Source: Bdellovibrionales bacterium (GTDB lineage: Bacteria > Bdellovibrionota > JAFGOL01). From it: a stretch of 5,304 bases of DNA. A model generated the notes under the pieces. That model searched no databases, had not been told where the DNA came from, and saw nothing but the letters and a program-made list of their open reading frames with translations. Position numbers and translations under genes: made by a program. The stretch is taken from contig JAKIZQ010000077.1 of the NCBI GenBank assembly GCA_022707945.1, positions 1 to 5,304 of the forward strand, given 5' to 3'. Positions within the stretch are counted from its first letter, which is position 1; each line of letters begins with the position of its first letter. Shown piece after piece: positions 1-5,304 of this stretch.

Positions 1-10
1 TTCTCTTCAT
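1..10 (-). CDS. First codons of a minus-strand gene, probably the IS OrfA (transposase helix-turn-helix subunit); partial
   Basis: Only ATG AAG AGA (Met-Lys-Arg) plus one base is inside the window, starting at position 10 and running leftward off the edge. The start is supported by an AAGGAGGT ribosome binding site 6 bases upstream. OrfA proteins of IS3 elements often begin with Met-Lys-Lys or Met-Lys-Arg, which fits but proves little. In that family OrfA carries the DNA-binding helix-turn-helix and is joined to the DDE catalytic OrfB by a programmed -1 frameshift; none of that can be seen here. The assignment rests on the terminal sequence and position rather than on the protein. Confidence 0.5.
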
Positions 11-16
11 AACCTG

Positions 17-24
17 ACCTCCTT
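17..24 (-). promoter_or_regulatory. Strong Shine-Dalgarno site for the minus-strand gene
   Basis: The minus strand reads AAGGAGGT here, 6 bases before ATG at position 10. It is a near-perfect match to the 16S anti-Shine-Dalgarno sequence. It decides that the left edge codes on the minus strand and makes it unlikely that this DNA is the 5' part of the plus-strand efflux gene. Confidence 0.7.
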
Positions 25-76
25 TTGTTTAAATACTATCACATATTATGTGGCAGCATTTTCGGGGGGCAGGTCA

Positions 77-1170
77 CAGGTGGTATAGATTTTATGTTGC
101 AGGATAGGAGTGGTGGTACACCAGAATTCTTATCTGATAATTTAACTAAATTTATTAACGCTGTACAAAAAAGACCAGAATTTTCTAGCGTTAATACTTT
201 ATACAAGGCTCATGTTCCGCAGATATTTGCAGAAATAGATAGAGAAAAGGCCTTTAAACTCGGTATAGATCTTAAATCTGTATATCAGGTAATGCAGGCA
301 TTCATGGGCGGAGTTTACGTTAATGACTTCAACCAATTTGGAAGACAGTGGAAAGTTTTTGTTCAGGCAGAGCCGGGAGCAAGGAATAAAATAGACGATA
401 TAGGAACTTTCTTTGTAAGAAATAAAGAAGGACAAATGATACCTTTGGCCACATTGATTAAAGTGGATGAAACTACAGGTCCTGAATTCTTGTTCAGGTT
501 CAACCTTTTTAGGTCTGCAGAAATATTTGCTAACCCTGCACCAGGGTATAGTACAGGACAAGCAATAGCGGCGTTAGAAGAAGTTGCAAAAGAAGTACTG
601 CCTAAAGAAATGGGCTATGATTGGGGCGGTATAACGTATCAGGAAAAAAAAGCTAGTGGTGGAGTTGTTTTTATCTTTGCACTTTCAATATTATTCGTTT
701 TTCTTATTCTCGCTGCACAGTATGAAAGTTGGTCACTTCCTTTTTCTGTCCTCTTAGGGACACCGATAGCTGTTTTTGGAGCATTGTTGGGCTTATATTT
801 TAGGTCTATGCCTAACGACATATTTTCTCAAATAGGGCTGGTCATGTTGATAGGTCTTGCGGCAAAAAATGCCATACTGATAGTTGCTCATGCAAAAGAC
901 GCCGTCGACAAAGAAGGCATGTCTGTGTCAGATGCTGCAATATCTGGAGTGGACAGAAGGTTAAGACCGATACTTATGACGGCATTTGCCTTTATACTTG
1001 GTTGTCTTCCTTTATGGTTCGCCGATGGTTCTGGCGCAATGTCTAGAAAATCACTGGGAACAACAGTTATAATGGGAATGACTATAGCAACGTTGCTGGA
1101 AATTCTTGTAGTGCCAGCATTATTTAATTTAATAGAAAGAAAAAAACAAAAAAACTTGGGGGCAAAGTGA
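77..1170 (+). pseudogene. 3' fragment of an RND-family (AcrB/MexB-like, HAE1) inner-membrane efflux permease, broken by the insertion at position 76
   Basis: This is the last 364 or so codons of a proton-driven multidrug or solute efflux permease that normally has about 1030-1060 residues. Homology to AcrB starts at the TGGIDFMLQDRSGG segment (near AcrB residue 675). It continues through the porter and docking parts (YVNDFNQFGR, NPAPGYSTGQA, YDWGGITYQEK) and then transmembrane helices 8-12, with LAAQYESWSLPFSV, GLAAKNAILIV and RRLRPILMT. The proton-relay lysine (codon 865-867, AcrB Lys940 position) and the helix 11 arginine (964-966) are retained. Helices 1-7, including the helix 4 aspartate pair, are absent. 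An in-frame stop lies at 10-12 and the open frame up to TTG 25 is IS-derived. ATG 94 has AGGTGG 10 bases upstream and could allow a short product, but this would not be a working pump. Its stop overlaps the start of the outer-membrane factor. Confidence 0.85.
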
Positions 1171-2579
1171 TGAAGAAAATCTTTTCTTTGCTGCTTATTA
1201 CATCATTTATCTCGAGCTGTGCCGTTGGACCAGATTACAAACGTCCGGATGTAGCCACTCCTGCAAAGTATAGAGGAGTTACCACGACACAGGATGCAAG
1301 GTCTTTGGCAGATGCTCCGTGGTGGGATATATTCAAGGACCCTGTATTAAAAGGTTTAATAGATGAAGCACTAAAGAATAATTTAGATCTTAGGATAGCT
1401 TCTGCGAGAGTAGAGCAGATGAGAGAATTAGCAAGGATAAAGAAGGGAGATTATTATCCTCATCTGAATTATTCTGCTACAGATAATTATGGAAGGAATG
1501 TTGCTTCTTACGGATTACCAGATGGAAAGAATTCAAACATGTTCTCTGGTAATGTAGAGATGCAGTGGGAGTTGGATGTTTGGGGAAGAGTAAGACGTGG
1601 ATCAGAATCAGCAAGGGCACAATATCTTGCAAGTATAGAGGCTAAACGTGGAATTATTTTAATGCTTATAACAGAACTTGCAACAGCTTATATACAATTA
1701 AGAGAACTTGATTCAGAATTAGAGATAGCAAAAAGAACAGCAGAGGCTTTTAAAGGAACTTATGATCTGTTTAATAGAAGATATAAAGGAGGAGATGCTT
1801 CTTTGCTTGAAACTTCTAGAGCAGGGGCAGCACTTTCTCAAGTTTCAGCTTATATACCATACTTAGAGAACCAAATATTCGAGAAAGAAAACCAAATATG
1901 TTTCTTGCTTGGTCGTCCACCTTTGGCTGTTCCAAGAGGACAAACACTTAAGGAGCAGTATCTTGTACCAGATGTACCAGCAGGACTGCCTTCTACACTT
2001 TTAGAAAGAAGACCAGATATTCGTCAGGCAGAGCAACTTTTAATATCTGCAAACGCAGAGATTGGTGTTGCAAAGGCTGACTTTTTCCCAAGATTTAGTT
2101 TAACAGGACTATTAGGTTCTGCGAGCCCAGATTTAAAGAGTTTTTCTAATTCATGGTCGGTAGGTGGTGGTTTAACTGGTCCATTATTTAACGGTGGAAA
2201 AATATTTGCTAACTACGAGGCAACTAAACAAGCTTATGAGCAGACTAAGTTGCAATATGAAAAAACAGTTATCAATGCTTTTAGAGAAGTTGCTGATGCA
2301 GTTAACCTTCAACAAAAGTTATCTGGGATAAGGGATGAGCAGGCAAAGTCTGTAGATTTTTTACGCACAGCCACAAAATTATCCTTAGATAGATACAAAA
2401 AAGGACTTTCAAACTACAACGACGTTCTTGATGCACAACAACAACTGTATCCTGCAGAGAACGATCTTGCTAGAACAGAAAGAGATAGATTGCTTGCCAT
2501 AGTTCAATTGTTCAAAGCTCTCGGCGGTGGCTGGAACAGCGTAGAGCAAGCAAACACCAATGTTAAAGTATATAATTAA
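1170..2579 (+). CDS. Outer-membrane efflux lipoprotein, NodT/OprM/TolC-type outer membrane factor of an RND system
   Basis: This protein forms the trimeric outer-membrane channel that completes a tripartite RND efflux pump. Counting from GTG 1167, residues 1-17 are a lipoprotein signal peptide ending in lipobox ISS-Cys18, and the mature end CAVGPDY is typical of the family. Two outer-membrane efflux (OEP) repeats follow. Family landmarks are APWWDIFKDP (50-59), the ALKNNLDLR segment, WELDVWGRVRR (from Trp134), LLERRPDIRQAE (around 280), ADFFPRFSLTG and GPLFNGGKIFANYEA. The total of about 470 residues is normal and the frame is intact. GTG 1167 and ATG 1170 are both possible starts. I prefer the ATG, which shares one base with the permease stop TGA (1168-1170) and suggests translational coupling; only a weak G-run (1158-1162) precedes it. 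The upstream insertion may reduce its transcription. Which substrates the pump exported cannot be told. Confidence 0.93.
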   Translation: MKKIFSLLLITSFISSCAVGPDYKRPDVATPAKYRGVTTTQDARSLADAPWWDIFKDPVLKGLIDEALKNNLDLRIASARVEQMRELARIKKGDYYPHLNYSATDNYGRNVASYGLPDGKNSNMFSGNVEMQWELDVWGRVRRGSESARAQYLASIEAKRGIILMLITELATAYIQLRELDSELEIAKRTAEAFKGTYDLFNRRYKGGDASLLETSRAGAALSQVSAYIPYLENQIFEKENQICFLLGRPPLAVPRGQTLKEQYLVPDVPAGLPSTLLERRPDIRQAEQLLISANAEIGVAKADFFPRFSLTGLLGSASPDLKSFSNSWSVGGGLTGPLFNGGKIFANYEATKQAYEQTKLQYEKTVINAFREVADAVNLQQKLSGIRDEQAKSVDFLRTATKLSLDRYKKGLSNYNDVLDAQQQLYPAENDLARTERDRLLAIVQLFKALGGGWNSVEQANTNVKVYN

Positions 2580-2597
2580 AGAGGTTAATAGAACGTT

Positions 2598-3194
2598 ATG
2601 AAAAGGATCTTGGCCATAATTGGAACATATAGAAAAAACCACGTTACTGATAATATCGTTGACGAGATGTTCAAGGAACTTTCTCTTTTTGGAGTAGAAA
2701 CAAAAAAGATATATCTTTTAGATAAGGATATAAAATTCTGTACAAATTGTAGAGCTTGTACGCAAGTTGAAGGAACAGTAAGAGGCAAGTGTGTTATTCA
2801 CGATGATATGGAAAGCATCTTGAATGAAGTTGAGCTTTGTGACGGAATTATATTGGTATCTCCTGTGAACTTTTTTAACGTAACTGCTATTACAAGAAGA
2901 TTTATGGAGAGGACACTACCTTTTGCTTTTTGGCCGTGGGGTGCAAGAAGAGCACCAACACTCAGGAATAAGATGAAGACAAAAAAAGCAGTTATAGTGC
3001 TCGCTTCTGCGGCACCCGGATTTTTGATACCAATCTTTACAGGTGCTCTTAGGTCTTTAAAGGTCTTGGCTGCAGTTTTTGGTGCAAAGGTCGCTGGCAA
3101 ACTCTGTGTTGGGACCGTTGGACTTGATGAAAAAGAGCTCATTTCAGCCTCTATAATTAATAAAGTAAAGAAACTTTCAAAAAAACTGCTCTAA
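2598..3194 (+). CDS. Flavodoxin-fold NAD(P)H-dependent oxidoreductase (FMN reductase family) with a four-cysteine motif
   Basis: This is a 198-residue probable FMN-binding redox enzyme of the flavodoxin-like (NADPH-dependent FMN reductase / iron-sulfur flavoprotein) superfamily, likely cytoplasmic. The N-terminal strand MKRILAIIG leads into the phosphate-binding loop GTYRKNHVT (9-17). Cysteines 48, 51, 54 and 65 form Cys-x2-Cys-x2-Cys-x10-Cys, followed by HDDM (68-71), as in relatives that end this motif with Cys and a DDM triplet. LCDGIILVSPVNFFNVTA (80-97) is the typical second flavin-contact region. Iron-sulfur flavoproteins use a similar compact cysteine motif to hold a 4Fe-4S cluster, but the last spacing is longer here than the usual 4-7, so cluster binding is uncertain. 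The C-terminal third has hydrophobic stretches (WPWG, then LASAAPGFLIPIF). GAGG (2581-2584) lies 13 bases before ATG, rather far. The gene follows the outer-membrane factor by 18 bases and may be co-transcribed. The substrate is unknown. Confidence 0.82.
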   Translation: MKRILAIIGTYRKNHVTDNIVDEMFKELSLFGVETKKIYLLDKDIKFCTNCRACTQVEGTVRGKCVIHDDMESILNEVELCDGIILVSPVNFFNVTAITRRFMERTLPFAFWPWGARRAPTLRNKMKTKKAVIVLASAAPGFLIPIFTGALRSLKVLAAVFGAKVAGKLCVGTVGLDEKELISASIINKVKKLSKKLL

Positions 3195-3202
3195 AACTTT
3201 AA

Positions 3203-3231
3203 TAGACAGGTCTTTTTTAATGGAATAAAAG
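3203..3231 (+). promoter_or_regulatory. Weak sigma70-like promoter candidate before the inositol phosphate synthase gene
   Basis: TAGACA (3203-3208) and TAAAAG (3226-3231) are separated by 17 bases and partly match TTGACA and TATAAT (5 of 6 and 4 of 6). They lie in the 89-base gap, the only intergenic space of useful size between the plus-strand genes. A small hairpin GGAC-TCTT-GTCC (3231-3242) sits just downstream and could fall in the 5' leader. AT-rich DNA yields such matches by chance, so this is only a candidate. Confidence 0.25.
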
Positions 3232-3283
3232 GACTCTTGTCCGCTCTTAGTGGGCTAATAAACAATTACGGAGCATTACTATC

Positions 3284-4603
3284 ATGGAAAAAGGTCACGC
3301 AAAGAATCTTAAGAAACCTACAGGAAAGCTTGGTATTTTGATCCCGGGTCTTGGTGCAGTTGCAACTACTTTCATAGCTGGTGTTGAATCCATCAGAAAG
3401 GGTTATTGTGCTCCGATCGGTTCATTGACACAGATGGGACACATAAGACTTGGAAAAAGAACAGACAATCGTCAACCATTAATAAAAGATTTTGTTCCAC
3501 TTGCAGACCTTAACGATATAGTTTTTGGTGGTTGGGATATTTACGAAGATAATTGTTATCAATCAGCAAAGAACAGCGGTGTTCTTACGGACGCTCAACT
3601 TGAAAGAATAAAACCTTACATGGAATCCATTAGACCTATGAAGGCTGTCTTTAGCAAAGAGTTCGTAAAAAGAATAGATGGTCCAAATGTTAAGACAGGT
3701 AAAACAAAAATGGACCTTGCAGAACAGCTAATGAAAGATATAGAGGATTTTAAGAAAAATAATAACTGCGAAAGACTTGTTATGGTTTGGTGTGCTTCTA
3801 CAGAAGCTTATAGAGAGCAATCAAAGGCTCATACTTCTTTAAAGAACTTTGAAGAAGGTTTAAGGAACAACGACCCTGCAATAGCTCCTTCTCAGATATA
3901 TGCATATGCTGCATTAAAGATGAAAGTGCCGTTCTGTAATGGTGCCCCTAACCTTTGTGTTGACGTAGAGGCTATACAGGAATTGGCAATGGAGAACAGA
4001 GTTGCTATTTCTGGTAAAGACTTTAAGACGGGCCAAACACTTATGAAAACAATACTTGCTCCAGGATTTAAAGCAAGGATGCTTGGCGTTAATGGTTGGT
4101 TCTCTACAAACATACTTGGTAACAGAGATGGAGAAGTCCTTGATGACCCAGAAAGTTTTAAGACCAAAGAAGTGTCTAAACTTTCTGTTCTTGATACCAT
4201 ACTACAACCAGACCATTATCCTGACCTTTATAATAATCTTTATCACAAGGTAAGAATAAACTATTATCCTCCTCGTGGAGATAATAAGGAAAGCTGGGAC
4301 AATATAGATATAGTTGGTTGGATGGGAATGCCAATGCAGATAAAGGTTAACTTTTTGTGTAGAGACTCCATACTTGCGGCGCCTGTTGCATTAGATCTTG
4401 CTTTGTTCACAGATTTTGCACAGAGAGCAGGTTATAGAGGTATACAAGAGTGGTTGTCTTTCTACTACAAGTCACCAATGGTAGCAAAGGGACTGTATCC
4501 AGAACACGACCTATTCATACAGTTAATCAAACTAAAAAATAATCTTCGTTATGCAATGGGTGAAGACCTTATAACACACCTCGGCGTAGAATATTACGAT
4601 TAA
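3284..4603 (+). CDS. ino1: myo-Inositol-1-phosphate synthase (inositol-3-phosphate synthase), complete
   Basis: This enzyme is an NAD-dependent lyase that converts glucose 6-phosphate to myo-inositol 1-phosphate (1L-myo-inositol 1-phosphate / 3-phosphate naming), the first step of inositol synthesis, in the cytoplasm. The 439 residues match the bacterial/archaeal-size family. The N-terminal Rossmann motif is GLGAVATTFIAGV (22-34). GGWDIYEDN (about 82-90) and VMVWCASTEAY are family segments. PFCNGAPN, SGKDFKTGQT (243-252), NGWFSTNILGNRDG, INYYPPRGDNKESWDN (325-340) and DSILAAPVALDLA (361-373) cover the NAD- and substrate-binding regions. Lysines in KDFKTGQTLMK and Lys354 are candidates for the catalytic lysines. 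GGAG (3270-3273) lies 10 bases before ATG. Similar enzymes in Bacteroides feed inositol lipid synthesis, and others supply di-inositol phosphate solutes. No inositol phosphatase or phosphatidylinositol synthase gene is in this window, so the end product is open. A WG-repeat gene follows 23 bases downstream. Confidence 0.93.
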   Translation: MEKGHAKNLKKPTGKLGILIPGLGAVATTFIAGVESIRKGYCAPIGSLTQMGHIRLGKRTDNRQPLIKDFVPLADLNDIVFGGWDIYEDNCYQSAKNSGVLTDAQLERIKPYMESIRPMKAVFSKEFVKRIDGPNVKTGKTKMDLAEQLMKDIEDFKKNNNCERLVMVWCASTEAYREQSKAHTSLKNFEEGLRNNDPAIAPSQIYAYAALKMKVPFCNGAPNLCVDVEAIQELAMENRVAISGKDFKTGQTLMKTILAPGFKARMLGVNGWFSTNILGNRDGEVLDDPESFKTKEVSKLSVLDTILQPDHYPDLYNNLYHKVRINYYPPRGDNKESWDNIDIVGWMGMPMQIKVNFLCRDSILAAPVALDLALFTDFAQRAGYRGIQEWLSFYYKSPMVAKGLYPEHDLFIQLIKLKNNLRYAMGEDLITHLGVEYYD

Positions 4604-4613
4604 TCTTTAAGTT

Positions 4614-4620
4614 AAGGAGT
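4614..4620 (+). promoter_or_regulatory. Shine-Dalgarno site of the WG-repeat gene
   Basis: AAGGAGT precedes ATG 4627 by 6 bases. It fixes the start of the downstream gene and, with the minus-strand AAGGAGGT near the left edge, shows that this genome uses strong Shine-Dalgarno sequences. Confidence 0.75.
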
Positions 4621-4626
4621 GTTATT

Positions 4627-5112
4627 ATGATAAAGAATATTTTGTTGTGCTGTTTGTTTATCACGACGTATTCTATTTTTGCGCAGGACCTGAACCGTTG
4701 CCAGAACAAAGAAACAAAACTTTATGGTTATTGTATAGGCAATAATTTTGTTATAGAGGCAAAATACAATGACGTATTATGTTTTCCAGACGATACACCA
4801 GATTCCATAGCGGCTGTAAAAGTTGGCAGATTGTGGGGCTTTATAAACAAAGAAGGAAATTATGTTCTAGAACCACAATTTGATGAGGCCTATATAGTAA
4901 TGAATGGTTTTGCTAGGATAAAAAAAGACGGCAAATGGGGCTTTGTCAATGATAAGGGTATTGTCGTAGTAGAACCACAATATGAAGATGCTAATAATTT
5001 TGGCCCAGATAGGAAAGCTACTGTTAAAAAAATTGGTGAATTATCTTATGGATACTTATATTATAATAAAGAACGTGGAGAAATATCCTACAGGTCTCCA
5101 AAAATAAATTAA
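4627..5112 (+). CDS. Small secreted WG-repeat protein
   Basis: This is a 161-residue protein with a signal peptide (residues 1-19: Lys3, a hydrophobic core, and a likely cleavage at IFA-QD), so it is probably periplasmic or secreted. The mature part is made of WG (KWG-type, beta-rich) repeats. The two clear units are RLWGFINKEGNYVLEPQFDEA (68-88) and KWGFVNDKGIVVVEPQYEDA (103-122), about 34 residues apart. Degenerate units are LYGYCIGNNFVIEAKYNDV (32-50) and a final SYGYLYYN (140-147). Cysteines 25, 36 and 52 lie in the first part. WG-repeat proteins are common in gut bacteria but have no general biochemical function, and I do not assign one. The gene is 23 bases after the inositol phosphate synthase gene and is probably co-transcribed with it. 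Cys8 and Cys9 sit within the hydrophobic core and do not form a lipobox. Confidence 0.85.
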   Translation: MIKNILLCCLFITTYSIFAQDLNRCQNKETKLYGYCIGNNFVIEAKYNDVLCFPDDTPDSIAAVKVGRLWGFINKEGNYVLEPQFDEAYIVMNGFARIKKDGKWGFVNDKGIVVVEPQYEDANNFGPDRKATVKKIGELSYGYLYYNKERGEISYRSPKIN

Positions 5113-5114
5113 AG

Positions 5115-5304
5115 TTAATTAAGCTTTGAGATCTTTATTGCCTCATCGAAAGATGGGGCAATATTGTCTTTGCCTACGAATTTTTCTATTCCCATTTTCT
5201 TTATTACTTTATGAGGTTGTGTCGCTATTTCTGAGAGTATTACCTTAGAGCCTCTTTTTGTAGCATTCTTTACGAAAGATTCTAGGGCAAAAGCAGCTGT
5301 TGAG
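5115..5304 (-). CDS. C-terminal end of a STAS-domain protein, probably a SulP-family anion transporter; partial
   Basis: The minus strand is open from the right edge to TAA at 5117-5115 and gives 62 visible residues, entering the window one base out of phase. The segments NATKRGSKVILSEI, PHKVIKKMGIEKFVG and DNIAPSFDEAIKISK match the end of the C-terminal STAS domain of SulP (sulfate permease-like) transporters. There a helix, the strand of the 'G-x-x-V-x-L-S' kind, a helix with a 'G' turn, and 'N-I-x-P-x-F-D-E-A-I' close the protein. The transport part, with its roughly 10-14 membrane helices, would be to the right. A stand-alone STAS anti-sigma antagonist is the alternative, but the FDEAI ending is more usual in SulP proteins. 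The gene converges on the WG-repeat gene, with 2 bases between stops. Confidence 0.72.
   Translation of the reverse strand, partial: STAAFALESFVKNATKRGSKVILSEIATQPHKVIKKMGIEKFVGKDNIAPSFDEAIKISKLN
5137..5162 (+). terminator. Hairpin just downstream of the WG-repeat gene, possible terminator or RNA end for the plus-strand transcript
   Basis: ATTGCCTCATC (5137-5147) can pair with GATGGGGCAAT (5152-5162): 11 pairs, with a single U-G wobble on the plus-strand RNA, closed by a GAAA tetraloop of the stable GNRA type. It starts 24 bases after the WG-repeat stop. No true U-run follows (ATTGTCTTTG), so it is not a textbook intrinsic terminator. On the opposite strand the wobble becomes a C-A mismatch, so the fold is better in the plus-strand transcript. 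It lies inside the last codons of the converging STAS gene, so its conservation may be due to coding. Confidence 0.35.

Larger units (their letters stand above)
1..76 (-). mobile_element. End of a probable IS3-family insertion sequence (left end, transcribed leftward)
   Basis: Read on the minus strand from position 76, the sequence begins TGACCTGCCCCCCGAAAATG, runs through an AT-rich leader and reaches a strong ribosome binding site and a start codon at position 10. A 5'-TGA end with a C-run a few bases in, about 66 bases ahead of the first open reading frame, is the arrangement I know from IS3-family elements (IS51, IS407 and IS150 groups). Exactly at position 77 the other side becomes recognisable RND efflux coding sequence, so the junction is sharp. 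The expected 3-4 base target duplication would start with CAG or CAGG (77-80). Its partner and the other terminal repeat lie outside the window. The family is inferred from the end sequence and layout; a different IS family or an assembly chimera remains possible. Confidence 0.6.

Noticed and set aside
28..50. Promoter for the minus-strand gene (for example TAGTAT or TAATAT as a -10 box).
   Set aside because: Several AT-rich hexamers occur but none has a convincing -35 partner at 16-18 bases within the element. In IS3-type elements a strong promoter often forms only in the circular junction.
61..72. A run of six G at 64-69 that could be a sequencing frameshift joining upstream efflux sequence in frame 2 to frame 1.
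   Set aside because: Neither of the other plus-strand frames gives RND-like sequence upstream, and the minus strand there has a good ribosome binding site and start codon. An insertion end explains the break better.
199..561. Minus-strand open frame of 120 codons across the efflux fragment.
   Set aside because: It lies fully opposite clear RND coding sequence and its translation looks like no protein family. It is a shadow frame.
2409..2788. Two short minus-strand frames (2409-2642 and 2585-2788) over the end of the outer-membrane factor and the start of the oxidoreductase.
   Set aside because: They overlap two well-supported plus-strand genes and show no recognisable features.
2798..3142. 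Minus-strand open frame of 114 codons opposite the flavodoxin-fold gene.
   Set aside because: The plus strand carries a recognisable protein with its motifs, and the minus product is low-complexity and unsupported.
3892..4200. Minus-strand open frame of 102 codons, and a plus-strand frame of 65 codons at 4056-4253, inside the inositol phosphate synthase gene.
   Set aside because: Both overlap strongly conserved synthase motifs in the true frame and have no ribosome binding site or family likeness.
4627..4690. A lipoprotein signal at Cys8 or Cys9 of the WG-repeat protein.
   Set aside because: The cysteines sit too early, inside the hydrophobic core, without a lipobox. An ordinary signal peptide cut after Ala19 fits better.

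Overview
The window is an AT-rich stretch from a Gram-negative (two-membrane) bacterium: it encodes the last third of an RND efflux permease, an outer-membrane efflux lipoprotein and a secreted periplasmic-type protein. Clear Shine-Dalgarno sequences (for example AAGGAGT before the gene at 4627, AAGGAGGT before the minus-strand start at position 10) argue against a typical Bacteroidota genome, where such sites are weak. AGA and ATA codons are very common. I cannot name the genus; an Elusimicrobiota-like or other AT-rich host-associated lineage is only a guess.

Layout. Positions 1-76 look like the end of an insertion sequence that is transcribed leftward: a terminal sequence beginning TGACCTGCCCCCC on the minus strand, a short leader, a strong ribosome binding site and the first codons (Met-Lys-Arg) of a minus-strand gene. 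This end abuts, at about position 77, the middle of an RND-type (AcrB/MexB, HAE1 family) permease gene, of which only the 3' third remains (77-1170). The open frame extends left to a TTG at 25, but that extension is insertion-sequence DNA and not efflux protein. The permease is followed, with its stop overlapping the next start, by an intact NodT/OprM-type outer-membrane factor (1170-2579), and 18 bases later by a flavodoxin-fold, cysteine-motif oxidoreductase (2598-3194).

After an 89-base gap that may hold a promoter comes a complete myo-inositol-1-phosphate synthase (3284-4603) and, 23 bases on, a small secreted WG-repeat protein (4627-5112). A minus-strand gene converges on it, with only 2 bases between the two stop codons. 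The 62 visible codons of this gene are the C-terminal end of a STAS domain of the SulP anion-transporter kind (5115-5304, running off the window).

How the parts work together. The permease and outer-membrane factor would once have formed a tripartite drug or solute efflux system with an upstream adaptor protein outside the window. The insertion appears to have destroyed the permease while leaving the outer-membrane factor reading frame intact. Inositol-1-phosphate synthase suggests that the organism makes inositol for phospholipids or a solute, but no phosphatase or lipid synthase gene is present here. No RNA genes, CRISPR arrays or clearly novel multi-gene system are visible. The main unusual item is the insertion junction at the left edge.
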